Of a stretch of DNA of 64,000 bases, positions 8,841 through 16,530 are shown one piece after another (the stretch's first letter is position 1; each line of letters opens with the position of its first letter). Below the pieces are notes generated by a model that saw nothing but the letters and a program-made list of their open reading frames with translations, was not told the DNA's origin and searched no databases. This stretch comes from Chryseobacterium aquaeductus. GTDB lineage: Bacteria; Bacteroidota; Bacteroidia; Flavobacteriales; Weeksellaceae. The position numbers and the translations under genes are program-made. Location: positions 992,001 to 1,056,000 of the forward strand of contig NZ_CAJIMS010000001.1 of NCBI RefSeq assembly GCF_905175375.1. The letters are read 5' to 3'.

Positions 8841-9475
8841 AAAAAACAATAATTATTGTTGATGATCATATCCTCATTGCCAAGGCAATAGAAGGAATTA
8901 TTAATAATTTTAAAGATTTCACGGTAATCAATGTGGCAGAAAACGGACAAGATCTTATTGATAAATTTGAAAACAACTGTGCAATTCCAGATATTATTTT
9001 AATGGATATCAGCATGCCGATCATGAATGGTTTTGAGGCTGTAAGCTGGTTGAAACAAAATCATCCCAACATCAAGGTAATGGCTTTGAGTATGCAGGGT
9101 GACGACAACAGCGTAATCAAAATGATAAAAAATGGCGCTAGAGGTTATCTGCTAAAAAATACGCATCCAAAAGATCTTGAAGACGCGTTGATCCGATTAA
9201 ATACCGACGGATTTTTTTATCCGGAATGGGCTTCAAAAATCATCAATAACGCCATAACTGGTGATAATAGTAAGGCCATAAAGATCTCCGGTCGTGAAAA
9301 AGAATTTCTTGCATATACCATAACAGAACTGAGCTACAAAGAAATTGCCGAAAAAATGTGCTGCAGCCCGAGAACGGTAGAAACATACAGAGATCAGCTC
9401 TGCGAAAAACTAGGATTGAAAACCAGAGTCGGACTTGCTATTTTTGCATTGAAAAATGGTTTTGCAGAATTATAG
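8837..9475 (+). CDS. NarL/FixJ-family response regulator
   Basis: 212 residues. Receiver domain with acidic pair DDH near the N-terminus, phospho-acceptor Asp57 in ILMDISMPIMNG, and the conserved Lys in YLLKNTHP. The C-terminal LuxR-type helix-turn-helix is LSYKEIAEKMCCSPRTVETYRDQLCEKLGL. Partner of the kinase directly upstream (4-nt overlap). Target genes are not evident from the sequence. Confidence 0.94.
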   Translation: MKKTIIIVDDHILIAKAIEGIINNFKDFTVINVAENGQDLIDKFENNCAIPDIILMDISMPIMNGFEAVSWLKQNHPNIKVMALSMQGDDNSVIKMIKNGARGYLLKNTHPKDLEDALIRLNTDGFFYPEWASKIINNAITGDNSKAIKISGREKEFLAYTITELSYKEIAEKMCCSPRTVETYRDQLCEKLGLKTRVGLAIFALKNGFAEL

Positions 9476-9505
9476 GATTACTATTAAGTTTTTCAACATG
9501 ATGAC

Positions 9506-9539
9506 AAAAAAAATCCAATCCCTGCGAGGGATCGGATTT
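9506..9539 (-). terminator. Terminator, mainly for the minus-strand nuclease gene
   Basis: AAATCC-A-ATCCCT, loop GCG, AGGGAT-C-GGATTT at 9511-9539. On the minus strand the hairpin is followed by eight T residues; on the plus strand the T run is weaker, but it may also stop the response-regulator transcript. Confidence 0.75.
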
Positions 9540-9567
9540 GAGGTTATTTTTCTGAAGGATCAATCAT

Positions 9568-10395
9568 TTAAAATTGCAGATTAACCAACACCGGAAAATG
9601 ATCTGACGGATACAGCAGATTTTCTCTTCTGTCGTTGATGTGTCTGTGAGATTTTATTTTAAATCCTTTCGTAAAAATATAATCGATTCTGTTTTTCGGA
9701 ATTTCATTTACATTAAAAGCTGTGAACGTTCCTACAGGTCCGTAATGTTTCTTTTCAGAATTATAGAAAGTATCTTCTAGATTTTGTGAAAGTATTTTCA
9801 CAGGCTCTGTATCTTCAGTTAAATTAAAATCTCCGGTTAAAACCAATGGTAAATTTTGGGGATTCAGCTCTTTAGATTTCTTTAAAATTAATTCAGAAGA
9901 TTTTACTCTTGCAACATTTCCCACATGATCAAAATGGATGTTCATCACCAAAAATTCTTTCTGAGATTCTTTATCTTTGAAAATAGCGTAAGTACAAATT
10001 CTGTTCAGAGCCGCATCCCATCCTTTTGAGGGTTTTTCAGGAGTTTCAGACAACCAAAACGTCCCGGATTTTACGATCTGTAGCTTTTTAGAATCATAAA
10101 AAATAGCAGAAAATTCTCCTTTTTCTTTACCGTCATCTCTACCTACACCTACATAATCATAATTTTTCAAACTCATTTTGATATCTTTCATCTGCCCGGG
10201 CAAAGCTTCCTGAACGCCAAAAAAATCCGGATGATAATAAGCCAGCAATTCTGCAACCTCTGTTTTCCTTTCCGGCCAGGCGTTTTCTTTGTCTGAGTCA
10301 ACATTCAGTCTAATGTTAAAACTCATCACTTTAAGATCCTGAGAAAAGCTCAATGTAAAAAACATCAGTAAAAGAATTGAAAATCTGAAATTCAT
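9568..10395 (-). CDS. Secreted endonuclease/exonuclease/phosphatase family protein
   Basis: 275 residues with an N-terminal signal peptide (MNFRFSILLLMFFTLSFSQ). The EEP fold is shown by VMSFNIRLN at the start of the mature protein, GVQEAL (metal-binding Glu), a central MNIHFDH, TGDFNLT, and the C-terminal catalytic SDHFPV. This superfamily includes nucleases and phosphoesterases acting on sugar or lipid phosphates; the substrate cannot be read. Export suggests a periplasmic or extracellular scavenging role. Monocistronic, with its own terminator. Confidence 0.88.
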   Translation of the reverse strand: MNFRFSILLLMFFTLSFSQDLKVMSFNIRLNVDSDKENAWPERKTEVAELLAYYHPDFFGVQEALPGQMKDIKMSLKNYDYVGVGRDDGKEKGEFSAIFYDSKKLQIVKSGTFWLSETPEKPSKGWDAALNRICTYAIFKDKESQKEFLVMNIHFDHVGNVARVKSSELILKKSKELNPQNLPLVLTGDFNLTEDTEPVKILSQNLEDTFYNSEKKHYGPVGTFTAFNVNEIPKNRIDYIFTKGFKIKSHRHINDRRENLLYPSDHFPVLVNLQF

Positions 10396-10490
10396 GTTTG
10401 GTATTTATTAAAATTAAGACACAAAAATAAAACTTCTATTTTACAGAGAAGCTTTATAATGATGATAATATTGTTAATTCACAACATCTA

Positions 10491-10532
10491 AAAATAAAAA
10501 AAGTAGATTCTCCGGCATGGAAAATCTACTTT
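10491..10532 (-). terminator. Terminator of the dienoyl-CoA reductase gene
   Basis: AAAGTAGATT (10500-10509) pairs with AATCTACTTT (10523-10532); read on the minus strand the stem ends in a run of seven T residues, then A and five more T. Confidence 0.75.
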
Positions 10533-10552
10533 TATACAATATTAACTAATAT

Positions 10553-11434
10553 CTAATTTGATTTTTTAGCTTTAATCATTGCTTCCAGCATATCCCACAT
10601 TTCTTGTGGTACATCTTCGAGCATATTAAATTCTCCGGCACCTTGCAGCCATTCTCCGCCATCGATGGTAACTACCTCACCATTCATATATGCCGAATAA
10701 TCTGAGACCAGATACGCAGCAAGATTTGCCAGTTCCTGGTGCTCTCCCACTCTTCTCAAAGGAACTTTTTTCCTCATGTCAAATTTTTCCTGCAAATCTC
10801 CCGGCAGCAATCTGTCCCACGCACCTTTTGTAGGAAATGGTCCCGGCGCAATGGCATTAAAACGGATTCCGTATTTTGCCCATTCTACGGCGAGAGATCT
10901 CGTCATTGCCAAGACTCCTGCTTTTGCGCAAGCTGACGGAACTACGTATGCAGAACCCGTCCAGGCATAAGTTGTTACAATATTCAAAACAGTTCCCGGA
11001 GTTTTAGAATCTATCCAATGTTTCCCGATGGAAAGTGTACAGTTTTTTGTTCCTTTTAAAACAATATCTAAAATCGAATCAAAAGCGGAATGCGTTAATC
11101 TTTCTGTTGGCGAAATGAAATTTCCTGCGGCGTTGTTTAATAAAATATCAATCTGCCCAAATTCCTTCAATGCAGCTTCTTTCATTGCTTCCACTTCATC
11201 CCAGTTTCTGACATCACAAGAAACACAAAGCACTTTGCCACCCGTTTCATCTTCCAGTTCTTTTGCTGTAGCCTGTAATTTTTCTAGATTTCTGGATGTG
11301 ATCACCACTTTTGCGCCCAACTGAAGAAAATATTTGGTCATTGCCTTTCCCAGACCGCTTCCGCCACCGGTTACAATGGCAACTTTATCTTTCAAAGCAT
11401 TATCCTGCAACATCGGTTGTGTATATAGATTCAT
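10553..11434 (-). CDS. SDR-family oxidoreductase, 2,4-dienoyl-CoA reductase (DECR-like)
   Basis: Probably reduces 2,4-dienoyl-CoA with NADPH during beta-oxidation of unsaturated fatty acids. 293 residues with Rossmann motif TGGGSGLG at 22-29 and NNAAGN at 100-105. The classical Y-x-x-x-K is absent; instead TTYAWTGS (Tyr156) and SACAKAG (Lys171) follow the layout I know from mitochondrial DECR1, as do NGEVVTIDGGEW and the long C-terminal tail after it. A second in-frame ATG at residue 8 is an alternative start. Monocistronic. Confidence 0.87.
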   Translation of the reverse strand: MNLYTQPMLQDNALKDKVAIVTGGGSGLGKAMTKYFLQLGAKVVITSRNLEKLQATAKELEDETGGKVLCVSCDVRNWDEVEAMKEAALKEFGQIDILLNNAAGNFISPTERLTHSAFDSILDIVLKGTKNCTLSIGKHWIDSKTPGTVLNIVTTYAWTGSAYVVPSACAKAGVLAMTRSLAVEWAKYGIRFNAIAPGPFPTKGAWDRLLPGDLQEKFDMRKKVPLRRVGEHQELANLAAYLVSDYSAYMNGEVVTIDGGEWLQGAGEFNMLEDVPQEMWDMLEAMIKAKKSN

Positions 11435-11566
11435 AAATTTTTATATTTTTCTTAAAATTAATAAATATTCGGTTGATGCCGTTCAAAATAGGATGATAAA
11501 TGATGTTATAAATAATAATTTTCCTTGTAATGTCTAAAAAAATTATCAGCGAGGAAAATTTTAAAA

Positions 11567-11600
11567 CAAAAAAACAGCCGATAAATCATTATCAGCTGTT
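11567..11600 (-). terminator. Terminator of the DUF1573 gene
   Basis: AACAGCCGATAA (11573-11584) pairs with TTATCAGCTGTT (11589-11600) with one mismatch; on the minus strand it continues into seven T residues. Confidence 0.75.
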
Positions 11601-11621
11601 CGTAATATATTTAAAATTTAT

Positions 11622-12035
11622 TTACGATGCCGTAACTGTTCCTTTGAAAGAAAGAGTTTTGGGAGTTTTGCTGTCACTAGTCGTTACATTTACTGTTTTC
11701 ATAAATGCACCTGCATTTGCTGCATTATAGCTTGCTTCTACAAAACCTTTTTTACCAGGAGCAATCGGAGTTTTTGTGTAATCTGCTGTTGTACATCCAC
11801 AAGATGGTGCTACGTTCTCAATAATAATTGGCTTTGCAGACGTATTGGTAAATTCAAATCTTATTAATTTTGCTTTTCCTTGTGGAATGTTTCCCACATC
11901 AATAGATTCAGCTTTCCATTTGATTGCTTCTGCTACTGCGTTCAATAAAGAAGTTCCTTCAACCGGAAATACATTAGCGTAAAATGGTGAAAATGCCATA
12001 ACTGCCAATAATGCTGTAATTTTTAAATTTTTCAT
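11622..12035 (-). CDS. DUF1573 domain secreted protein
   Basis: 137 residues: a signal peptide (about 1-20), then a single Ig-like DUF1573 domain with FEFTNTSAKPIIIENVAPSCGC and the hallmark S-C-G-C-T. The family is common in Bacteroidetes envelopes; its role is not established. It is divergent from the histidine kinase gene at 12207 and probably shares the control region; a -7-like CAAATGTA (minus TACATTTG) lies at 12095-12102, though a well-spaced -33 is lacking. Confidence 0.88.
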   Translation of the reverse strand: MKNLKITALLAVMAFSPFYANVFPVEGTSLLNAVAEAIKWKAESIDVGNIPQGKAKLIRFEFTNTSAKPIIIENVAPSCGCTTADYTKTPIAPGKKGFVEASYNAANAGAFMKTVNVTTSDSKTPKTLSFKGTVTAS

Positions 12036-12122
12036 GAGTATAATTTTTATTGTTTAAATTAATCATAGAAACTGGTTATAATGTTTCGATAAAGCAAATG
12101 TAAAGAGTAACTAGACAAAATA

Positions 12123-12162
12123 TTGTTAACCGCTATCAAACATTTGTTAATAAGTTGTTAAC
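12123..12162. promoter_or_regulatory. Triple TTGTTAA direct repeat, putative OmpR-type operator
   Basis: TTGTTAAC at 12123-12130, TTGTTAA at 12144-12150 and TTGTTAAC at 12155-12162; the starts are 21 and 11 bp apart, so all three face the same side of the helix. OmpR-family regulators bind direct repeats at this pitch, and the adjacent operon encodes one. The third repeat contains the predicted -33 element. Confidence 0.5.
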
Positions 12163-12187
12163 GATCAGAGATTAATAGATAATTTTG
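12155..12187 (+). promoter_or_regulatory. Promoter of the two-component operon
   Basis: TTG at 12155-12157 and TAATTTTG at 12180-12187 with a 22-nt spacer, about 20 nt before the ATG at 12207; this fits the TTG/TAnnTTTG consensus. Confidence 0.5.
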
Positions 12188-12206
12188 GATAATATTGCTT
12201 CTGAAA

Positions 12207-13469
12207 ATGGAAATAAAAAAACTCAATATCATTATCACTCTCGGTCTTGTTGCGATTATCGGTATTTTGGTCGCACAGCTTTTATGGACGCAGCAGGCGT
12301 ATAATCTTGAGGATAAAAAATTTAATCAGAAGGTGAATATTGCCCTTTTGGAGGTAGTAGAAAAATTGTCCGGCGGTAAAAATTCTTTTACCAAAAGCCC
12401 GATACAAAATATTGCCAACGATTATTATGTAGTCAACATCAATAACGAGTTTCATCCTACAGTTCTTGAGCATTATCTGAATACGGAATTTAACCGTTTT
12501 CAGATTAATACGAATTACGCATATGCAATCTACAATTGCCATAGTGACAAAATGATCTATGGAAAATATATTTCGCCTGGTGAAGAAGATTCTAAAAAAA
12601 TGGCCATCAACTTTCCTAAACACGAAAATCTCACCTATTATTTCTCGATCCGTTTTCCTGATAAAACGACTTATCTCATCAGCTCTCTCAGGTTTTGGTA
12701 TTTGCTGACTTTTGCATTGATCATCATTCTGCTTGTATACGTCTATTCCATTTATACGATTATTCAGCAAAAAAAATTCTCAGAACTTCAGAGAGATTTT
12801 ATTAATAACATGACCCATGAGTTTAAAACTCCACTATCATCTATTCTCTTGGCTTCAGAATTTCTCAACAAACAGGATGTTATCAAAGAAAATTCTAAAC
12901 TACAGACTTACACCTCAATTATCATTGATCAAAGCCATAAACTAAATAGCCATATCGAGAAAATATTAAATATTGCTAGAAACGATGCGTACGTTTTATC
13001 ATTAAACCCACAAAAAGTTGTACTTCTTCCTTTTATTCAGGAAATCGTAAATACGATAAAGCAGAAAAATGAAAACCTCGAGATTGAATTGGATATTGAT
13101 GCTGACTTGTACGTAAATGCAGATGAATTTCACTTCAACAACATAATTTATAATATCTTAGATAATTCTATAAAATACTGTGAGACCCATCCTAAGATTA
13201 TAATTTCTTCAAATAAAGATTCAAAAGGTTTATATTTAAAGTTTAAAGATAACGGAATCGGTATATCCTCTAAAGATATTCCTCATATTTTTGATAAATT
13301 TTATAGGGTAACCACGAAAAAAAGTGATGAAATAAACGGTTTCGGACTAGGATTATTTTACGTAAAAAAAATCGTGCAGCAACATCATTGGAAAATTTCA
13401 GTTGAAAACAATACTGATAAGGGAATCACCACTACTCTGTTTTTCCCATCTAAAAAAAACAAGGCATAA
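12207..13469 (+). CDS. Membrane sensor histidine kinase (HisKA class)
   Basis: 420 residues from the ATG at 12207; an in-frame TTG at 12195 is less likely. Two transmembrane helices (about 8-26 and 158-182) frame a periplasmic domain of about 130 residues without a recognisable fold. HisKA has NNMTHEFKTPLSSI with phospho-acceptor His204, and HATPase_c has the N-box NIIYNILDNSIKY, DNGIGIS, DKFYR and GFGLGL. It is followed after 3 bp by its OmpR-type regulator. The pair resembles the RprX/RprY type of Bacteroidetes. Confidence 0.94.
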   Translation: MEIKKLNIIITLGLVAIIGILVAQLLWTQQAYNLEDKKFNQKVNIALLEVVEKLSGGKNSFTKSPIQNIANDYYVVNINNEFHPTVLEHYLNTEFNRFQINTNYAYAIYNCHSDKMIYGKYISPGEEDSKKMAINFPKHENLTYYFSIRFPDKTTYLISSLRFWYLLTFALIIILLVYVYSIYTIIQQKKFSELQRDFINNMTHEFKTPLSSILLASEFLNKQDVIKENSKLQTYTSIIIDQSHKLNSHIEKILNIARNDAYVLSLNPQKVVLLPFIQEIVNTIKQKNENLEIELDIDADLYVNADEFHFNNIIYNILDNSIKYCETHPKIIISSNKDSKGLYLKFKDNGIGISSKDIPHIFDKFYRVTTKKSDEINGFGLGLFYVKKIVQQHHWKISVENNTDKGITTTLFFPSKKNKA

Positions 13470-13472
13470 ACA

Positions 13473-14153
13473 ATGGAAAAACCTAGAATTTTATATGCAG
13501 AAGACGATAAAACCATAGCTTTCCTCATTCAAGACAGCTTGGAGGTTTATTATGAAATTGAACATTTTGCAGATGGAAAATCGGCATTGAAAGCATTTGA
13601 CACTCAAAGTTTTGACATTTGTTTGCTCGATATTATGATGCCGGAAATTAATGGATTTGATTTAGCAAAACACATCCGAAGTAAAAACTCAGAAATTCCT
13701 ATTATTTTTATTTCAGCAAAAGCTTTAAAAGAAGACAGAATAAAAGGGCTTAAAATTGGTGCTGATGATTATCTGGTAAAACCTTTCAGTATCGAAGAAC
13801 TGATCTTAAAAATTGAAATTTTCTTAAAACGCTCAAAAAAAACCTCTTCTGCACTAGAAAAATATACTGTTGGAAAATATAATTTTAATCCAAAAAATTA
13901 TACGCTGCAAGATACAGAAAACACCATTTCTCTTACCCAGAGAGAATCTGATTTGCTCCTATATTTTATTAACCACAAAAACACGGTATTAAAAAGACAA
14001 GATATTTTAAAAGCAATCTGGGGAGACGACGATTATTTTATGGGACGTAGTTTGGATGTTTTTATTTCCAGATTACGGAAAATATTGGCAGAACAAGAGA
14101 ATATTTCTATAGAAAATCTACATGGAATTGGTTTCAGGTTTTCTGAAAAATAA
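13473..14153 (+). CDS. OmpR-family response regulator (RprY-like)
   Basis: 226 residues: receiver domain with EDD at the N-terminus, phospho-acceptor Asp53 in LLDIMMPEINGFD, Lys in LVKPFS, then a winged-helix DNA-binding domain (about 130-226) with LTQRESDLLLYFI and GRSLDVFISRLRKIL. That last stretch is characteristic of RprY-like regulators. It probably autoregulates through the triple TTGTTAA repeat upstream of the kinase; this is inference from spacing. Confidence 0.93.
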   Translation: MEKPRILYAEDDKTIAFLIQDSLEVYYEIEHFADGKSALKAFDTQSFDICLLDIMMPEINGFDLAKHIRSKNSEIPIIFISAKALKEDRIKGLKIGADDYLVKPFSIEELILKIEIFLKRSKKTSSALEKYTVGKYNFNPKNYTLQDTENTISLTQRESDLLLYFINHKNTVLKRQDILKAIWGDDDYFMGRSLDVFISRLRKILAEQENISIENLHGIGFRFSEK

Positions 14154-14173
14154 TTAAAAAATAATATTCCGCA

Positions 14174-14204
14174 TTTTGCATACGACAATCTTCGTTTTGC
14201 ATAC
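14174..14204 (+). promoter_or_regulatory. Putative AraC-type operator upstream of the aldo/keto reductase
   Basis: Exact 10-bp direct repeat TTTTGCATAC at 14174-14183 and 14195-14204, 21 bp start to start. Two half-sites in direct orientation two helical turns apart are the classical binding layout of AraC-family activators, and an AraC regulator gene follows the reductase. Confidence 0.5.
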
Positions 14205-14252
14205 ATTCAGGTTATAATTTCTGCTGAATTTTGTATTATTAAAATCAACAAT

Positions 14253-15260
14253 ATGAAATTGAATCAGGTAAAATTAGGAAATCAAGGTCTTATCATTCCG
14301 AATATCGGTTTGGGATGCATGGGAATGACGGGTTTTGGTGATGCAGATATGTATGGCAAAACTGACGAGAAAGAAGCGATTGCAACTATTCACCGTTCTT
14401 TGGAATTGGGCGGAAATTTTCTCGACACAGCAGATTTGTACGGGCCTTTTACAAATGAACAGCTAATTGCTAAAGCTATAGAAGGCAATCGTCAAAAATA
14501 TATTCTTGCAACGAAATTTGGCTGGGAAATCGATGATAACGAACAGGTTACGTGGAAAATCAACGGCACTAAAGATTATGTGAAAAAATCGGTTGAACGT
14601 TCTCTGAAAAATTTAAAAACAGATTACATCGACTTGTACTACATGCATCGTCTGGATAAAAATACGCCCATTGAAGAAACTGTGGAAGCGATGTATGAAT
14701 TGGTAAAAGAAGGAAAAATTGGTTATATCGGTCTTTCCGAAGTGTCTTCTGAATCTGTAAAAAAAGCGCATGCCATTCATCCGATTACGGCAGTTCAAAG
14801 TGAATATTCTTTGTTTGAAAGAACGGTAGAAGAAAAAGGTGTTATCAAAACCCTGAACGAACTCGAAATTGGTTTTGTTGCCTATTCTCCGCTTGGAAGA
14901 GGATTTTTGTCAGGAAACATCAAAACAATGAATGATTTGCCGGAAAATGATTTCCGAAGAGGAATTCCGCGTTTTCAGGAACAGTTTTTTCATAAAAATA
15001 TTGAACTCGTTGAAGCAATTGAAAATCTGGCAAAAGAAAAAGAAATCACATCATCTCAACTGGCTTTAGCCTGGATTATCAGCAAAGGAATTGTGCCAAT
15101 CCCGGGAACGAAACGCAGAAAATATGTTGAACAGAATATTGAGGCAAGTAAAATCGTTTTAAGTGAATCTGATCTTCAGAAACTGGAAAGTATTGTACCT
15201 TTGGGAACGGATACCGGTGCTCCTTACGATGAATTCAGTATGGGACTTTTGGATTATTAA
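14253..15260 (+). CDS. Aldo/keto reductase
   Basis: 335-residue (beta/alpha)8 NADPH-dependent oxidoreductase. The catalytic tetrad is visible: Asp and Tyr in NFLDTADLYG, Lys in LATKFGW, and His in YYMHRLD. GLSEVS and the C-terminal PIPGTKRRKYVEQNI (NADP-phosphate binding) complete the family pattern. It resembles the AKR13/YajO-like enzymes that reduce broad aldehydes. It is followed by a same-strand AraC-family regulator, and a direct repeat upstream (14174-14204) may be that regulator's site. Confidence 0.92.
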   Translation: MKLNQVKLGNQGLIIPNIGLGCMGMTGFGDADMYGKTDEKEAIATIHRSLELGGNFLDTADLYGPFTNEQLIAKAIEGNRQKYILATKFGWEIDDNEQVTWKINGTKDYVKKSVERSLKNLKTDYIDLYYMHRLDKNTPIEETVEAMYELVKEGKIGYIGLSEVSSESVKKAHAIHPITAVQSEYSLFERTVEEKGVIKTLNELEIGFVAYSPLGRGFLSGNIKTMNDLPENDFRRGIPRFQEQFFHKNIELVEAIENLAKEKEITSSQLALAWIISKGIVPIPGTKRRKYVEQNIEASKIVLSESDLQKLESIVPLGTDTGAPYDEFSMGLLDY

Positions 15261-15346
15261 TTTTTCATTTAATTGTTAGATAAACAAACCTCACAGATTT
15301 TGGAAATTTGCGAGGTTTAAACATTAAGTTGGAACGTGATACGATT

Positions 15347-15463
15347 GCAGCCCGACTTGAACGGAGCTCTTTTTTGTTATTGCGATTGCTGACAACTTCT
15401 TTTGAATACAAAACGCCACTCGCAATAACAAAAAAAGCGGGAGTGGAAGGCGGATTAAGCTGC
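15347..15463. repeat. Structured dispersed repeat, copy 1
   Basis: Nested hairpin closed by GCAGC (15347-15351) and GCTGC (15459-15463), then CCGACTT against AAGGCGG, a purine-rich internal loop, and a long inner stem (15369-15385 with 15420-15437) around a 34-nt loop. A second copy lies at 56366-56440 with the same outer arms but a different inner hairpin. In the internal loop AC/GT of this copy becomes GT/AC in the other, so pairing is kept. It is intergenic between two same-strand genes. Confidence 0.65.
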
Positions 15464-15496
15464 CCAAATTATTTTTAATACTTAGAACTTTAAGTT

Positions 15497-16393
15497 ATGA
15501 ACACGATACAATCTATTTCAGCTTTTCACAGATTGCTTTCGCTTCCGGAACCGAAACATCCGATGGTGAGTGTCATCAATCTTTCCGAAAGTGTTTTCCT
15601 GGAAGATGAGGTATGGAAAGGTTTCGTAAGCAGATATTATTGCGTTGCTTTAAAACGAAATGCCACCGGAAAAATGAAATACGGACAGCAGCATTACGAT
15701 TACGATAAAGGTGTTTTGAGTTTTACGGCACCCAACCAAGTTCAGTATCTCGATTTGAAGACAATGGATTGTGACAGTAAAGGTTATTTGCTGATTTTTC
15801 ACGAAGATTTTCTTTTGAAACAACCTTTGGCAACTACAATGTCGTCTTACGGATTTTTCTCTTATGCCGTGAACGAGGCGTTGCATTTGTCTGAAGGTGA
15901 GGAAAATGATTTGCTTGAAATTCTGAATAAAATCGATAAAGAATGTCAGCATATCGATCAACATACGCAAGAAATTATCTTGTCTCAGATTGAATTGTTG
16001 CTGAATTATTCGAAAAGATTTTATGAGCGTCAGTTTATTACAAGAAAAAGTGGGAGTCATCATCTTTTAGCAAAATTTGAAACCTATCTGAATGACTATT
16101 TTGATAAAGAATCTTCCGAAAGAGGACTTTTAACCGTTCAACAAATTGCCGAAGCGATGAATCTTTCACCGAATTATCTGAGCGATCTTCTGAGAATTCA
16201 GACCGGACAAAATACGCAGCAGCATATTCACGAAAAGCTCATCAGCAAAGCAAAAGAAAAACTATCAACCACAGAATTGTCTGTAAGTGAAATTGCTTAT
16301 GAATTGGGATTTGAGCATTCGCAGTCTTTCAGCACACTTTTCAAAAAGAAAACGAAGATGTCGCCGATGGAATTTCGACAGTCTTTTAATTAA
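15497..16393 (+). CDS. AraC-family transcriptional regulator
   Basis: 298 residues. The N-terminal two-thirds is a cupin-like sensing region; the C-terminal 100 residues hold the double helix-turn-helix: LTVQQIAEAMNLSPNYLSDL and LSVSEIAYELGFEHSQSFS, then FKKKTKMSPMEFR. It lies 236 bp downstream of the aldo/keto reductase and likely controls it. The spacer is filled by the structured repeat, so it may be transcribed separately. Confidence 0.93.
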   Translation: MNTIQSISAFHRLLSLPEPKHPMVSVINLSESVFLEDEVWKGFVSRYYCVALKRNATGKMKYGQQHYDYDKGVLSFTAPNQVQYLDLKTMDCDSKGYLLIFHEDFLLKQPLATTMSSYGFFSYAVNEALHLSEGEENDLLEILNKIDKECQHIDQHTQEIILSQIELLLNYSKRFYERQFITRKSGSHHLLAKFETYLNDYFDKESSERGLLTVQQIAEAMNLSPNYLSDLLRIQTGQNTQQHIHEKLISKAKEKLSTTELSVSEIAYELGFEHSQSFSTLFKKKTKMSPMEFRQSFN

Positions 16394-16451
16394 AATTTGC
16401 CAAAGATTTTCACAGATCATTGCGATTGAAAATCTTATAAAATTATGTTTT

Positions 16452-16502
16452 GACTAAAGCCAATTTTGATCATGTAAATGTAAAAGCGGGCTAAAGCCCG
16501 CT
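16452..16502. repeat. Pair of REP/BIME-like palindromes
   Basis: AGCGGGCT-AA-AGCCCGCT at 16485-16502 is a perfect 8-bp stem, preceded 24 bp upstream by a weaker GACTAAAGCCAA (16452-16463) of the same C-TAAAG-CC type. The core GGGCTAAAGCCC resembles CATTGGGTAAAGCCCAATG next to the RAYT transposase at 63.7 kb. It lies between convergent genes and may also act as a terminator. Confidence 0.6.
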
Positions 16503-16530
16503 CATATTGATGTAATTATTTGGTTACAAT

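Noticed and set aside
11530..11730. Plus-strand open frame with a Leu/Val-rich end
   Set aside because: It overlaps the end of the DUF1573 gene and its terminator on the other strand; the hydrophobic end is the mirror of the DUF1573 domain codons.
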